From NCBI GenBank assembly GCA_028278025.1, contig JANQFE010000090.1, positions 1 through 46,132 of the forward strand: a stretch of DNA of 46,132 nucleotides. The letters are read 5' to 3'. The stretch's first letter is position 1; every line of letters starts with the position of its first letter. The DNA is from Thermodesulfobacteriota bacterium. GTDB taxonomy: Bacteria > Desulfobacterota > WTBG01 > CAIYCZ01 > CAIRTM01. The notes under the pieces are model-generated. The model saw only the letters and a list, made by a program, of their open reading frames with translations. It had not been told where the DNA came from and did not search any database. A program made the position numbers and the translations under genes. This document shows positions 26,446 to 36,166 of the stretch, piece after piece.

Positions 26446-28152
26446 CTAATTTTGTCCGGCATTTTTAAGCATCTCACGAGCATAGGCCCGTGTTTTTTCC
26501 GATATGCTTTTACCGCCAACCATACGTGCAATTTCATTAAGACGCGCATTGTTATCAAGAAGCTCAACACTGGTCTCGGTTCTGCCTCCCCGCATATGTT
26601 TACTCACATTATAATGATAATCACCAAAACAGGCAATCTGGGGCAGGTGTGTGATGCACAAAACCTGATGAGAGTCTGCAATTTCTTTCAATTTTATTCC
26701 AACTGTTTCAGCGATTGCACCTCCGATACCTGAATCTACTTCATCAAAAAGCAGCGTAGGCACACGATAATTGCCGGCAAGCAGCTTCTTTATTGCCAGT
26801 ACAATACGTGATATTTCACCTCCGGAAGCTATCTTTGATAACGGTTTTGGTTCTTCTCCTATGTTTGTAGAAATATAAAACTCAAGTTTGTCTTTACCAC
26901 AGTCTGTAAGACCCTGAAGTCCTGACTCGACAGCATCACCAGGCTGTCTTTCCGAGCTGATAATATCAATAATAAAGCGTGCTTTTTTCATCCCGATACC
27001 GGCAAGTTCATCCTGCACACGCTTCGAAAGTACTGTGCCGGCCTTTTTCCTTTTTTCTGAAAGCTTTTCAGCAAGCACCCAAAGCTTTTCTGCAATACCG
27101 CATAATTCTTCTTGCAGCTCGGTAACTTTTTGTGAGCCAAAGGTCATGTTTTCAAGCTTGTTTTGTATATTTTTTTGAAATGATAAAATTTCACTGATTG
27201 AAGCACCATACTTCTTCTTTAAGCGTACAATCTCGTCTAAACGATGCTCAACACTATCAAGTTTATCCGGATCCATATGTATTTTTTCAGCATAACTCCT
27301 TAGAAAATATGCAATGTCCTCGAGATTGACCATGCTTGACGCGAGGTTCTCTTTATGGGATAAGAGATCCGCATCAATTTTGGAACAATCCTCTAGGTCA
27401 CGCAGTAGCCTTTTTAAAACAGTCAGGCAAGCATGATCATCCTCATACAGTACCGTATAAGCACCGTATGTTTTTTCATAAAGATTTTGAGCGTTTGACA
27501 ATATGCTCCTTTCTTTTATGAGCTCTTCTTCCTCATCCGGACTCAAATGTGCTTTTTCTATTTCTTCATTTTGAAAAGACAGAAGCTCTTTCTGCTGCAT
27601 CAGCTCATCATGATGATTAAGGATTGATTGTAGCTGCCGGGCTTTCTCCAGAAACAGTCTGTACAGATCATGATAGTTGCTTCTTATCTCGGTAAGCCCG
27701 GCAAAATCATCCAGTATATCAACATGCCGGTCTACTTGAAGAAGCAGCTGTTGAGAATATTGTCCGGAAATATCAATCAAGTTGCCGCCAACCTGTGTAA
27801 GCATCTGTATGGTAGCAAGCTGTTTTGCTATGAAAATTCTATTTTTGCCTGTCTTTGTAATGGTTCTGCGTATTAAAAGCTGCGTGTCGTCGACCTCAAT
27901 GCCAAAGCTGCTGAGCAGATTGTGTATAGGTTTGTTTGCACTTATATCAAAAACTGCTTCAACAACAGCTTCATCCTTTGCAGTTCGTATGAGCTCTGCC
28001 GATGCCCGGCCGCCCATAAGCAGACCCAGGGCACCTGCAATAATTGATTTGCCTGCTCCGGTTTCACCGGACAGGATATTGAAACCTTTCATAAACGAAA
28101 GGTGCAAAGAATCAATTATGGCAAAATTTTCTATATGTAATTCCTGAAGCAT
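26446..28152 (-). CDS. recN: DNA repair protein RecN
   Basis: This 568-aa SMC-like ATPase has Walker A G-E-T-G-A-G-K-S (30-37) and two long coiled-coil arms in the middle. The C-terminal signature is A-S-G-G-E-I-S-R, with Walker B L-L-F-D-E-V-D-S-G-I-G-G and the His switch I-T-H-L-P-Q-I-A. The length is normal (about 550-570). RecN acts early in double-strand-break repair. The start at M-L-Q-E-L is the family start, though no Shine-Dalgarno is seen. It lies 214 bp after nadK, the usual neighbour in many bacteria. Confidence 0.96.
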   Translation of the reverse strand: MLQELHIENFAIIDSLHLSFMKGFNILSGETGAGKSIIAGALGLLMGGRASAELIRTAKDEAVVEAVFDISANKPIHNLLSSFGIEVDDTQLLIRRTITKTGKNRIFIAKQLATIQMLTQVGGNLIDISGQYSQQLLLQVDRHVDILDDFAGLTEIRSNYHDLYRLFLEKARQLQSILNHHDELMQQKELLSFQNEEIEKAHLSPDEEEELIKERSILSNAQNLYEKTYGAYTVLYEDDHACLTVLKRLLRDLEDCSKIDADLLSHKENLASSMVNLEDIAYFLRSYAEKIHMDPDKLDSVEHRLDEIVRLKKKYGASISEILSFQKNIQNKLENMTFGSQKVTELQEELCGIAEKLWVLAEKLSEKRKKAGTVLSKRVQDELAGIGMKKARFIIDIISSERQPGDAVESGLQGLTDCGKDKLEFYISTNIGEEPKPLSKIASGGEISRIVLAIKKLLAGNYRVPTLLFDEVDSGIGGAIAETVGIKLKEIADSHQVLCITHLPQIACFGDYHYNVSKHMRGGRTETSVELLDNNARLNEIARMVGGKSISEKTRAYAREMLKNAGQN

Positions 28153-28366
28153 TTTTTATGGTCAGTAACAGGTTGTTTGTTGTTAGTAGCATCACAAGCA
28201 GTAATGGGGAATGGGTTCTGAGTAATCCCGCTTTCAGCGGGATCTCCGTTTCGCTTCGACTATCAACTGGCAACAAGCAACCTACAACGAGCAGCCAGCT
28301 TAATAGTTCATCCGCTTACCAGCTGTTTGTCCTTAATTCCACATCCCCGATCCGCTATGGATTCCT
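28153..28366. repeat. Spacer with low-complexity repeat and REP-like hairpin
   Basis: Between nadK and recN lies sequence of the GTTGTTTGTTGTTAGTAG and CAACTGGCAACAAGCAAC type. A perfect hairpin ATCCCGCT-TTC-AGCGGGAT is at 28225-28243. The same style of sequence appears at 1664-1722 and 41335-41380. No gene is seen. Confidence 0.55.
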
Positions 28367-29224
28367 TTATCTTTCCCCCCATTTTAGTTTTTCTTTAAGA
28401 ACTTCAAAATAATTTCTAAAAGGTGATTTAATCAGCGAAATATTTTTTTTCGATTTATGTACCTCTATGGAATCACCCGCCTCAATCCGCTTTCCTATCT
28501 GGCCATCCATTGTAAGAAAAACATCCTCATTTTCAGATCTCAGCTTAACATGTATAATGCTGTCCTCTGTAAGGATTATTGGCCGGTTTGTCAATGTATG
28601 CGGACATATAGGTGTCAGGGAAATCAAATGCAGTGACGGATAAATAATCGGCCCTCCGGCAGAAAGCGAATAACCGGTTGACCCGGTTGGTGTAGATATG
28701 ATAAGTCCATCAGCATTAAAAGTATTTAAAAAATTACCATTCACATAGGTATCAAGTTTAATCATACGTGCCATTGCTCCCTTATTCACCACAACATCGT
28801 TAAGAGCCTGGAACTGCACACGCTGTTCACTACCGCTCTTAATCAGGGAAATCTCCAGCATCATTCTATAGTCAAGGGTATACTCACCATTAATCACTTT
28901 AGTAATTACCGTAGTAATTTCTTCTGCTCTTATCTCGGTTAAAAACCCAAGCCCCCCCAAGTTAACTGCCAAAATCGGTACATTTTCAGCGCCGGGGAGT
29001 CTGGCAACACTTAAAAGAGTTCCATCACCGCCAAAAACGATAATCAAATCACTGCTTTTGGGAATATCCTGCAATGCCCAATGCGTAATATTGTGAGCAG
29101 TCAGATCTAGGTCGCGTTCCAGTATTATATTAATTGACTTATCCGAAAAAAAGGATAATAAACTACGTATAAGCTCCCTGCCCTCCGGGCGTCCCTGTTT
29201 AGTAATAATTCCAATGTTTTTCAT
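28367..29224 (-). CDS. nadK: NAD kinase
   Basis: This 285-aa enzyme phosphorylates NAD to NADP. The catalytic G-G-D-G-T is at 65-69, N-L-G-G-L-G-F-L-T-E follows, and G-S-T-G-Y-S-L-S-A-G-G-P closes the active site. The start at 29224 (M-K-N-I-G-I-I) matches the usual start of the family. An in-frame GTG at 29239 would add five residues, and its GTGGAA may instead be the ribosome site. It heads the leftward nadK-recN-argA set. Confidence 0.95.
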   Translation of the reverse strand: MKNIGIITKQGRPEGRELIRSLLSFFSDKSINIILERDLDLTAHNITHWALQDIPKSSDLIIVFGGDGTLLSVARLPGAENVPILAVNLGGLGFLTEIRAEEITTVITKVINGEYTLDYRMMLEISLIKSGSEQRVQFQALNDVVVNKGAMARMIKLDTYVNGNFLNTFNADGLIISTPTGSTGYSLSAGGPIIYPSLHLISLTPICPHTLTNRPIILTEDSIIHVKLRSENEDVFLTMDGQIGKRIEAGDSIEVHKSKKNISLIKSPFRNYFEVLKEKLKWGER

Positions 29225-29375
29225 AGAAAAAAATTCCACATTGCGTTATTAAACAGCATTTTTTTAAACAATTTTTAACATGTTTATATTTTCCTGTCTA
29301 TGATAAAACAGTGCTTATTAAATACATGCATATAAATGATACTTGTGATACAAAAAATCACTACTAAACTTTTGC

Positions 29376-29404
29376 TTGACAATTAAAATTTAACATATTA
29401 TATT
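29376..29404 (+). promoter_or_regulatory. Promoter of the rplM-rpsI operon
   Basis: TTGACA (29376-29381) and TATATT (29399-29404) are separated by exactly 17 bp. The start should be near 29411, giving a leader of about 26 nt. This is the best sigma70-type match in the window, as expected for ribosomal genes. Confidence 0.85.
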
Positions 29405-29436
29405 TCTTTGATTAAATTTAATTTGAGGAGCAAGAA

Positions 29437-29874
29437 GTGAAAACATTCAGTGCAACCAAAGAACAGACCAGCCATGAATGGTTTGTAATAAACGCTGAGG
29501 GCAAGACTCTTGGTCGTTTGGCAAGCCAGATTGCACATAGACTCAGAGGAAAGCATAAACCTGTCTTCACACCCCATGTCGATACCGGTGATTTTATCGT
29601 TGTTGTTAATGCCGAAAAAGTAAAACTAACCGGAAACAAACTGAAAGACAAGAAATATTATAATCATAGCGGCTATCCGGGTGGACTTAAAGCCCGCTCA
29701 GCAGAGGATGTACTGCAGAAAAAACCAACGGAATTGCTGTATCATGCTGTGAGGGGCATGCTTCCGAAAAACCGCCTCGGCCGTAAAATGCTAAAAAAGC
29801 TCAAGATCTATTCTGGCACTACCCATCCCCATCAGGCCCAACAACCTATAAATCTTGAATTGAAAGGTATCTGA
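29437..29874 (+). CDS. rplM: 50S ribosomal protein L13
   Basis: This 145-aa L13 has the typical opening M-K-T-F and the words [27 protein letters not shown] and [10 protein letters not shown]. The start codon is GTG with GAGGAG at 29425-29430, 6 nt upstream. RpsI follows after 11 nt. Confidence 0.97.
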   Translation: MKTFSATKEQTSHEWFVINAEGKTLGRLASQIAHRLRGKHKPVFTPHVDTGDFIVVVNAEKVKLTGNKLKDKKYYNHSGYPGGLKARSAEDVLQKKPTELLYHAVRGMLPKNRLGRKMLKKLKIYSGTTHPHQAQQPINLELKGI

Positions 29875-29885
29875 AAATTACAATT

Positions 29886-30281
29886 ATGGAAGGAAAAAAA
29901 TATTTTGCTACAGGTAAACGAAAAACGTCTATTGCCAGGGTCTGGATGGAACCAGGTGATGGAAAGATAACGATAAACAGCAGGACCATTGATGCCTATT
30001 TCGGTGGATTAAACACAAAGAAGGCAATCGTACGTCAACCTCTTGTGCTGACCGATTCCAATGCTGCCTATAACGTGCATGTCAATGTATTTGGAGGCGG
30101 TCCCAATGGACAGGCTGAGGCTATACGGCACGGTATTGCCAAAACGCTCATATTGATTAATCCTGATTGCCGCACTGTACTGAAAAAGGCCTCATTGCTT
30201 ACGAGAGATCCTCGTATAAAAGAGAGAAAAAAGTATGGACTCAAGGGAGCGCGTAAACGCTTCCAGTACTCAAAGAGATAA
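29886..30281 (+). CDS. rpsI: 30S ribosomal protein S9
   Basis: This 131-aa S9 starts with Y-F-A-T-G-K-R-K-T-S-I-A-R-V. It has the conserved G-G-G-P-N-G-Q-A-E-A-I-R-H-G-I segment and ends in the universal positively charged tail K-R-F-Q-Y-S-K-R that reaches the decoding centre. Partner of rplM in the same operon. Confidence 0.97.
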   Translation: MEGKKYFATGKRKTSIARVWMEPGDGKITINSRTIDAYFGGLNTKKAIVRQPLVLTDSNAAYNVHVNVFGGGPNGQAEAIRHGIAKTLILINPDCRTVLKKASLLTRDPRIKERKKYGLKGARKRFQYSKR

Positions 30282-30346
30282 TCTTTGCCCATAATTGTTA
30301 TGGCGGGAAAGACCGGGACCCCCCCTTTTCATTCCACATAAAGATT

Positions 30347-31375
30347 ATGAAAGTAGCCATTATAGGCGCCACTGGATATACAGGCCTTGAATTAGTTAGA
30401 ATTCTGCTTAACCATCCTGAAGTGCACATTACGGCATTAACCTCCGAAAGGTTCAGCGGGCAGGACTACAGCAGCGTTTTTCCATCACTCCGGGGGATTA
30501 TTCGAACATCCCTTGAGACGCTTAATATTGACAAAATTATCCGCAAAGCAGATTTTATATTCACAGCTGTACCGCATAAAGAAGCAATGGATATTGTTCC
30601 GCAACTGATAGAAAAAGATAAAAAAGTTGTGGATTTAAGTGCCGACTTTAGATTTAAGCAGCCATCAACCTATGAGAAATGGTACCATGCTCACTCCTCT
30701 CCCGAACTGCTGTCACAGGCCGTATATGGCCTTCCTGAGATTAATCGCAAAAAAATCCGGTATGCCGCATTAGTTTCCAATCCGGGCTGTTATCCAACCA
30801 GCGTGATTATGCCCCTTGTACCCCTGCTTAAAGAAGATATTATTTCAACAAGGGCCATTATTGTTGATTCAAAATCCGGTGTCAGCGGCGCCGGCCGTTC
30901 TTTAAAAACACAGTCACTTTTTTCTGAAGTAAGTGAAGGCCTTAAGCCGTATAATATTATGAATCACCGTCACCAGCCCGAAATAGAAGAACAGCTGTCT
31001 TCTGCAGCGGGTATATCAGTCTCTATCACCTTTGCACCCCACCTCGTACCAATGAACCGGGGAATCATAAGCACGATTTATGTAAGGCTGAAACACTCAA
31101 CAAGCGCTCAGACCATACAAAATATTTTTAATAAATACTATAAAAAAGAGCAATTTGTCCGTATTCTGCCCGAGGGGACTCTGCCCAGCACGGGCTTTGT
31201 CAGGGGCTCAAATTACTGTGATATCGGATTTTGTTTGCAGGGCAAAAAACTTATTCTTGTTTCTGCAATAGATAATCTGGTGAAAGGTGCTTCCGGCCAA
31301 GCTGTCCAGAATATGAACATCATGCAGGGTTTTAAAGAAGCTACCGCCCTTGAGCATATCCCCTTGTATCCTTAG
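30347..31375 (+). CDS. argC: N-acetyl-gamma-glutamyl-phosphate reductase
   Basis: This 342-aa NADP-dependent reductase catalyses the third step of arginine synthesis. The N-terminal Rossmann motif is G-A-T-G-Y-T-G-L-E-L (7-16). The active-site Cys148 is in S-N-P-G-C-Y-P-T, and the family H-R-H-Q-P-E-I and P-H-L-V-P-M blocks are present. Length is normal. It follows rpsI by 65 bp, the conserved rplM-rpsI-argC order of several bacterial lineages, so it may share their promoter. The ribosome site is weak. Two hairpins lie just after its stop. Confidence 0.96.
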   Translation: MKVAIIGATGYTGLELVRILLNHPEVHITALTSERFSGQDYSSVFPSLRGIIRTSLETLNIDKIIRKADFIFTAVPHKEAMDIVPQLIEKDKKVVDLSADFRFKQPSTYEKWYHAHSSPELLSQAVYGLPEINRKKIRYAALVSNPGCYPTSVIMPLVPLLKEDIISTRAIIVDSKSGVSGAGRSLKTQSLFSEVSEGLKPYNIMNHRHQPEIEEQLSSAAGISVSITFAPHLVPMNRGIISTIYVRLKHSTSAQTIQNIFNKYYKKEQFVRILPEGTLPSTGFVRGSNYCDIGFCLQGKKLILVSAIDNLVKGASGQAVQNMNIMQGFKEATALEHIPLYP

Positions 31376-31380
31376 GTCAT

Positions 31381-31459
31381 AAACCATCCCGATACATCGG
31401 GGTGGTTTGAATATGCTTCTTGTCGCAAGCTCCCGCTTTGCGGGGAGGCGAGAGTTTTT
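31381..31459 (+). terminator. Two hairpins after argC, probable terminator
   Basis: AAACCATCCCGAT (31381-31393) pairs with ATCGGGGTGGTTT (31396-31408) with one G-T wobble. Then CTCCCGC (31430-31436) pairs with GCGGGGAG (31440-31447, one bulge), followed shortly by TTTTT (31455-31459). The second resembles other REP-like hairpins in this window, so it may be a dispersed repeat serving as a terminator. Confidence 0.55.
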
Positions 31460-31508
31460 CTAAAAACAATAAAACATATATAAAACTATTCCCCGACAGG
31501 AGATCGGC

Positions 31509-31703
31509 ATGGATTGTACCATTGAAAAAAATACAAAAAACTGCACCTGTACGTATTCATCCTGCTCAAAAAGAGGCAAATGCTGCGAATGCATCCAGTA
31601 TCATAAGTCCCGCCAGGAACTGCCGGGGTGCCTTTTCCCGGCAGATATTGAGCGTACTTATGACCGCTCCCGGGCAGCATTTATCAAAGCATATGCAAAA
31701 TAA
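31509..31703 (+). CDS. Small Cys-rich protein, DUF6485-like
   Basis: This 64-aa protein has seven Cys clustered near the N terminus (C3, then C-T-C-T-Y-x3-C, then K-C-C-E-C), followed by L-P-G-C-L-F-P and an E-R-T-Y-D-R-S ending. I recall this pattern as DUF6485, a small family of unknown function in anaerobic and uncultured bacteria. The Cys pattern suggests binding of zinc or an iron-sulfur cluster (inference). AGGAG about 7 nt before the ATG supports translation. It stands alone between the argC hairpins and the convergent flavoprotein gene. Confidence 0.75.
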   Translation: MDCTIEKNTKNCTCTYSSCSKRGKCCECIQYHKSRQELPGCLFPADIERTYDRSRAAFIKAYAK

Positions 31704-31781
31704 TATTGCTTCTGTTAGGGGCGTTCTGTTCAGTATAGCCTGTCAAGCCCTCAATGCTGCTCTGTACGCTTTCAGGTCCTT

Positions 31782-33380
31782 TTATCCGTCAAAATACATT
31801 GCCGCCTTAATTGCATCAACGGCACTGCTTACTATGCCGCCTGCATAGCCTGAGCCCTCACCAATCGGTATGAGTCCTTTTATTCCTTTGCAGTTATAAT
31901 TGCTCGAATCCCTGAGCACCCTTACCGGTGACGAGGTACGTGTCTCAATCCCCACCAGACTGCCTTCGCTGATAAAGCCCGGTATTTTTTTATCAAAATG
32001 TTTCAGACCGTTTTGAAGCGGCTCCCGCAGAAAATCCGGTAAAAGTTTTCTAAGATCCTGATCAGATGTTCCCGGTCTGTACGAACAACTCTTTACGGGG
32101 TGTGACACCTGTTGAGCCGCAGGCTGCATAAAGTCGATTGCGCGCTGTGCGGGAGCATAATACTTCTTGCCGCCCATACTAAATGCTTTTTTTTCAAGCA
32201 GTAATTGAAACTCAATACCTTTTAGTACACTGCTTCCTAAAAAGTCTTCCGGAGTGACTGTCGTGACCACGGCAGCATTAGCCCATGTAGAATTTCTTTT
32301 GTATGTGCTCATACCGTTAGTACAGAGCGTATCCTCCGATGAAGAGCATCCTATGATATATCCGCCCGGACACATGCAGAAGGAAAAGACTCCTCTGCGG
32401 CTCTTGCTATCCTTGCAAGCAAGAAAATAGTCGGCCGGTCCCAGTACTGTGTTACCGGCCCATGTGCCCAACAGTGCTTTATCTATAAACTCCTGCGGAT
32501 GTTCGATTCTAAGACCTATGGCAAATGGTTTGGCTTCCAGCTTTATGCCGCGCTTATGCAAGACTGCAAACATATCCCGGGCGCTGTGTCCCGTTGCAAG
32601 AAAAACAGTTTCAGCTCCCATGTGGTTGCCGTCTGCACAGACACCGGTAACGTGTCCGTCCTCAATGTAAATGTCGGAGACCCTGGTATTAAATAGGAAG
32701 GTGGCCCCTTTGCTCTGAAGTATATCCACCATACATGGTATGATATTTCTCAGTCTGTCCGTGCCAAGGTGCGGTTTGCTGAGATAGAGTATTTCACTGT
32801 CGGCACCTGCATCAGCAAAAAATTCCAAAACTTTTTTTTTAAGCGGTGTTGTTATCCTCGTCGTCAGCTTACCGTCTGAAAAGGTGCCAGCTCCGCCTTC
32901 CCCGAAAAGGGTATTTGAAGTAGGCTTAAGCTTGCCCTGATTCCAAAATGCATCAACAGTTTTAATCCTCTGATATATCCGTTCGCCCTGTTCAATAACA
33001 ATGGGCTTACATCCGCGCTGGACCAGTGTTAGGGCAGCGAATAATCCTGCCGGTCCACAGCCAATAATAATACATCTGGAAGCACACTTTTTAGCCCTGG
33101 TAAGCTTTTGGGTAGTTTCTTCCTTGTAAATCTCGATATCTTTTTGATTAAGTAAGTGGTTAAAAGCTTGTTGCCCGGCAAAAAGAGTTACCGCGAGTGT
33201 ATAAACAAAATCAATCCGCTTCTGCCGGGCATCGGTAGAACGTCTCAGTATTCTGATGTTTTGAATACTGTCCTGTGATAGTCCGAATTTTTTTTCCAGT
33301 ATATATTCTAATGTAGCTGAGTCATGTACTGGTCTGCGAACATTTTTTATTTTTACTGTTTTTTTACATGCTCGAGCCAT
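31782..33380 (-). CDS. FAD-dependent protein, COG2509-like
   Basis: This 532-aa flavoprotein has an N-terminal extension of about 100 residues, then the FAD-binding G-C-G-P-A-G (107-112) and a Glu at the end of the second strand (V-I-E-Q-G-E-R). The sequence G-E-G-G-A-G-T-F-S-D-G-K-L lies near 160 and a late G-E-G-S-G-Y-A-G-G-I FAD contact near the C terminus. This fits the uncharacterised FAD-dependent dehydrogenases of the COG2509 type. The substrate is unknown. The start overlaps the end of the CCA-type gene by 28 nt, and a GAAGAGG-like ribosome site lies inside that gene. It is the last gene of the leftward murA-hisD set. Confidence 0.85.
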   Translation of the reverse strand: MARACKKTVKIKNVRRPVHDSATLEYILEKKFGLSQDSIQNIRILRRSTDARQKRIDFVYTLAVTLFAGQQAFNHLLNQKDIEIYKEETTQKLTRAKKCASRCIIIGCGPAGLFAALTLVQRGCKPIVIEQGERIYQRIKTVDAFWNQGKLKPTSNTLFGEGGAGTFSDGKLTTRITTPLKKKVLEFFADAGADSEILYLSKPHLGTDRLRNIIPCMVDILQSKGATFLFNTRVSDIYIEDGHVTGVCADGNHMGAETVFLATGHSARDMFAVLHKRGIKLEAKPFAIGLRIEHPQEFIDKALLGTWAGNTVLGPADYFLACKDSKSRRGVFSFCMCPGGYIIGCSSSEDTLCTNGMSTYKRNSTWANAAVVTTVTPEDFLGSSVLKGIEFQLLLEKKAFSMGGKKYYAPAQRAIDFMQPAAQQVSHPVKSCSYRPGTSDQDLRKLLPDFLREPLQNGLKHFDKKIPGFISEGSLVGIETRTSSPVRVLRDSSNYNCKGIKGLIPIGEGSGYAGGIVSSAVDAIKAAMYFDG

Positions 33381-34843
33381 GCCAGAGCCTCTTCCCTGCT
33401 TTTTATAAGTCCTGATCGTTCCCGCTCATGAATCTCCTGCAAAATGTTACCGACATCAGGACCTTCGGCTAAATTAAGTAATCTCATAACATCACTGCCG
33501 GTAATTTTCTCATGATCCGTTAATGTCACCGGCGATGTGAAAAACAGCCTGATGAGCTCTTTTACTTCATTTCTGGTTGCTTTTATTTTTTCAGCATGTG
33601 TTTCTTGCTCTCCTTTGGCCATAACGTCCGCAAGTGCGAGCAGCAACACTTCAAGGGTCACACCCTTAATATCATTCATAAATCGTTTTTTTGCCCTGGC
33701 AGTTATAGTAGGCAACTGGGTTAGGTGAAAGATCCTCATATGATATTCGGTTGTTTGTTCAATTATTCTCTGGGCATGTTTCCCCAGGCCGAGACGCTTG
33801 GCAATCTCTTTATTTATTAACGCTCCTTTTTTTTCATGCCCGTAAAAAACCTTTCTGTTGTGGGCGTTTTGCAGTTTATGCACCTTCCCGCTGTCATGCA
33901 ATAATCCGCTAAACATGAGTAATGAGCGCCTTGTTACCCCTTCTTCAATAGTTTCATTAAAATATAATTTACATATATCTTCATACCCTTCTAAAAGATC
34001 TGTTTGCTCGTCTAACAGCTTTTCTATGTTATGTACTGTTCTCAACGAATGATCTACAACGTTATACTCATGAGGAAAATCCTGAGTAATTTCAACAAGT
34101 TTTTCCAGCTCAGGTAGTAATATGGATAAAATGCCGCAGTGCCTGAGATCATGCAGTGTTTTGCAAACCTGCGGCAGGTGCAATACTGAAAAAAATTCTC
34201 TGATAACCCGTTCTGCTGATACTGTTGTAATTCGTGAAGCATTGTTGCTCATCAATGCCACAGTCTGAGGATCAATATTAAAATGATACTTTCTCGCAAA
34301 CCGTATACCTCTCAGTATCCGTAAAGGGTCATCACTAAAGCTTGCATCACTGCACACCCTCACGATCTTACGCCCTACATCATCCCTGCCGCCCATAGGG
34401 TCGATCAGTTCAGGCTGCGCAGTACTCATAATATGTGCTATATCAAGTGCCATTGCATTGATTGTAAAATCCCTTAGATATAAATCACTGTGTATATCAG
34501 ACCCTCTGCAGTACGCAAAATCAACCGTTACCTTTCGGCCTTGCAGTGTAAAAACAACACGGGTCTGATTGCGGTCCCAGGGTATTGCTGTGCCGCTGAC
34601 TTCTTTTGCAAATTCCGCAACAACAGTTTCAAAGTCTTTACCTACGACAAAATCAAAATCATCACCGGAAAAATTACCGATCAGGATGTCGCGTATGGCA
34701 CCGCCAACCAGATAGAGCCGTGAAGCTGTTGGGCGGGATACCTGGTATGCTGTCTGTACGGGAGAATAATGCTGTAAAAGTGAAAAATCCACTGTTCTAA
34801 GCTTAGCGTATATCCTTAAGGCGCTTTTGTATTGAGCGGGCAT
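33353..34843 (-). CDS. CCA tRNA nucleotidyltransferase / poly(A) polymerase family protein with HD domain
   Basis: This 496-aa class II nucleotidyltransferase has L-V-G-G-A-I-R-D (45-52) and the metal-binding D-D-F-D-F (61-65). R-D-F-T-I-N-A-M-A-L-D is the sugar/base motif, and S-D-D-P-L-R-I-L-R-G-I-R-F-A-R the head/neck motif. An HD domain with L-L-H-D-S-G-K is present in the C-terminal half. It either adds or repairs CCA on tRNA or adds A tails; HD-bearing members are often full CCA enzymes. ATG 34843 is chosen; an in-frame TTG lies three codons upstream. The gene starts inside hisD (overlap about 41 nt) and its own end overlaps the FAD gene. Confidence 0.85.
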   Translation of the reverse strand: MPAQYKSALRIYAKLRTVDFSLLQHYSPVQTAYQVSRPTASRLYLVGGAIRDILIGNFSGDDFDFVVGKDFETVVAEFAKEVSGTAIPWDRNQTRVVFTLQGRKVTVDFAYCRGSDIHSDLYLRDFTINAMALDIAHIMSTAQPELIDPMGGRDDVGRKIVRVCSDASFSDDPLRILRGIRFARKYHFNIDPQTVALMSNNASRITTVSAERVIREFFSVLHLPQVCKTLHDLRHCGILSILLPELEKLVEITQDFPHEYNVVDHSLRTVHNIEKLLDEQTDLLEGYEDICKLYFNETIEEGVTRRSLLMFSGLLHDSGKVHKLQNAHNRKVFYGHEKKGALINKEIAKRLGLGKHAQRIIEQTTEYHMRIFHLTQLPTITARAKKRFMNDIKGVTLEVLLLALADVMAKGEQETHAEKIKATRNEVKELIRLFFTSPVTLTDHEKITGSDVMRLLNLAEGPDVGNILQEIHERERSGLIKSREEALAWLEHVKKQ

Positions 34844-36086
34844 GAGCTTCAAGCTCTTCTGAGCGGGCTAATCTCATTACATCATCACCAACACAATGTA
34901 ATGCATTCTGATTATATGAAATCAAGCTGATTTTCTTTACGAAATCATCAACTGACAGTGGTGAAAAAAACCGGGCGGTACCCCCGGTTGGCAGCACATG
35001 GTTTGGTCCGGCTATATAATCACCAACAGGCTCCGGAGTTATATGGCCCATAAAAACTGCTCCCGCATTCTTTATGTCGGGCAGTAGATCCCAGGGTCTC
35101 TCAACATAAAGCTCAAGGTGCTCGGGCGCTATATCATTTGTCAGTGCCACCGCTTCCTGGAGGCTGTTCGCAATAATTATGGCACCATAGGTTGCAATAG
35201 ATTTGTGAGCAATTTCTCTCTTGGGAAGCTCTTTTACCTGAAGGTTAATCTCAGCCTCAACCTTACGGGCGAAGGTTTCATTAGTTGTGATTAACACAGA
35301 TGAAGCCATTTCATCATGTTCGGCTTGTGAGAGCATATCAGCAGCAACCCATTCAGCCGGACCGCTGCCGTCAGAAATAATGAGAATTTCACTTGGACCT
35401 GCGATCATGTCAATGTCAACCTCTCCAAACACGAATCTTTTTGCGGTTGCAACATAAATATTACCCGGACCAACAATTTTATCTACCTTTGGTATTGTCG
35501 CGGTTCCATATGCTAAAGCGGCAACAGCCTGTGCTCCGCCGATTTTAAAGATTTTTGTAATACCGCATAGCTGTGCTGCAGCACACAGCAGAGGATGGAT
35601 ACCCGAAGGTGAACCGGGTGTTACCATAATAATCTCCTCAACACCGGCAACCCGTGCCGGAATGGCATTCATGAGAACTGATGATGGATATACGGCTTTG
35701 CCGCCCGGTACATATATTCCCACCCTGTGGATAGGCCGTACAACCTGTCCAAGGATCTCACCCTGTTCATCTGTATGAATCCAGGAATTCTGGATTTGCT
35801 TGCGGTGAAATGCTTCTATTCTCTTAAAAGACAGTTGCAAAGAAGAAAGAATATCAGGTTTGAGCTGATCACAGGCGTTTTGAATTATCTCTTGGGTAAC
35901 CGTTATGTCGGTGTGTCCGTCAAATTTCTCGGTATAGCTGAGCAAGGCCGAATCGCCCTGCTGCCTTACATCGTTGAGAATCATCTTGACGGTTTTTTCA
36001 ATATCATCAGTCACTGTGCTCGTCTTGGCTCTTCTTGAAGCAATAAATGTATTAAAATCCCTGTCATCAGTTTTTATAACCTTCAT
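34803..36086 (-). CDS. hisD: Histidinol dehydrogenase
   Basis: This 427-aa zinc enzyme performs the last two NAD-linked steps of histidine synthesis. Clear blocks are G-I-Y-V-P-G-G-K-A, V-D-K-I-V-G-P-G-N, D-M-I-A-G-P-S-E-I, S-Q-A-E-H-D-E, A-P-E-H-L-E-L and N-H-V-L-P-T-G-G-T-A-R, which contain the zinc ligands and catalytic His. ATG 36086 is preceded by TAGGTG and matches the family start; the frame is open to 36122. It lies 80 bp after murA. No other his gene is in the window, so it is separated from the rest of the pathway. Confidence 0.95.
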   Translation of the reverse strand: MKVIKTDDRDFNTFIASRRAKTSTVTDDIEKTVKMILNDVRQQGDSALLSYTEKFDGHTDITVTQEIIQNACDQLKPDILSSLQLSFKRIEAFHRKQIQNSWIHTDEQGEILGQVVRPIHRVGIYVPGGKAVYPSSVLMNAIPARVAGVEEIIMVTPGSPSGIHPLLCAAAQLCGITKIFKIGGAQAVAALAYGTATIPKVDKIVGPGNIYVATAKRFVFGEVDIDMIAGPSEILIISDGSGPAEWVAADMLSQAEHDEMASSVLITTNETFARKVEAEINLQVKELPKREIAHKSIATYGAIIIANSLQEAVALTNDIAPEHLELYVERPWDLLPDIKNAGAVFMGHITPEPVGDYIAGPNHVLPTGGTARFFSPLSVDDFVKKISLISYNQNALHCVGDDVMRLARSEELEAHARSIQKRLKDIR

Positions 36087-36166
36087 AATGCACCTACTAT
36101 TAGTATTGGCTCTGCATAACATACCTGAAAATGCTTATCACGTAATATCTTCAGGGTCTTGATGCT

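Noticed and set aside
31420..31848. Long rightward frame overlapping the small Cys-rich gene
   Set aside because: The Cys-rich frame at 31509 has a ribosome site and a recognisable pattern; the longer frame does not.
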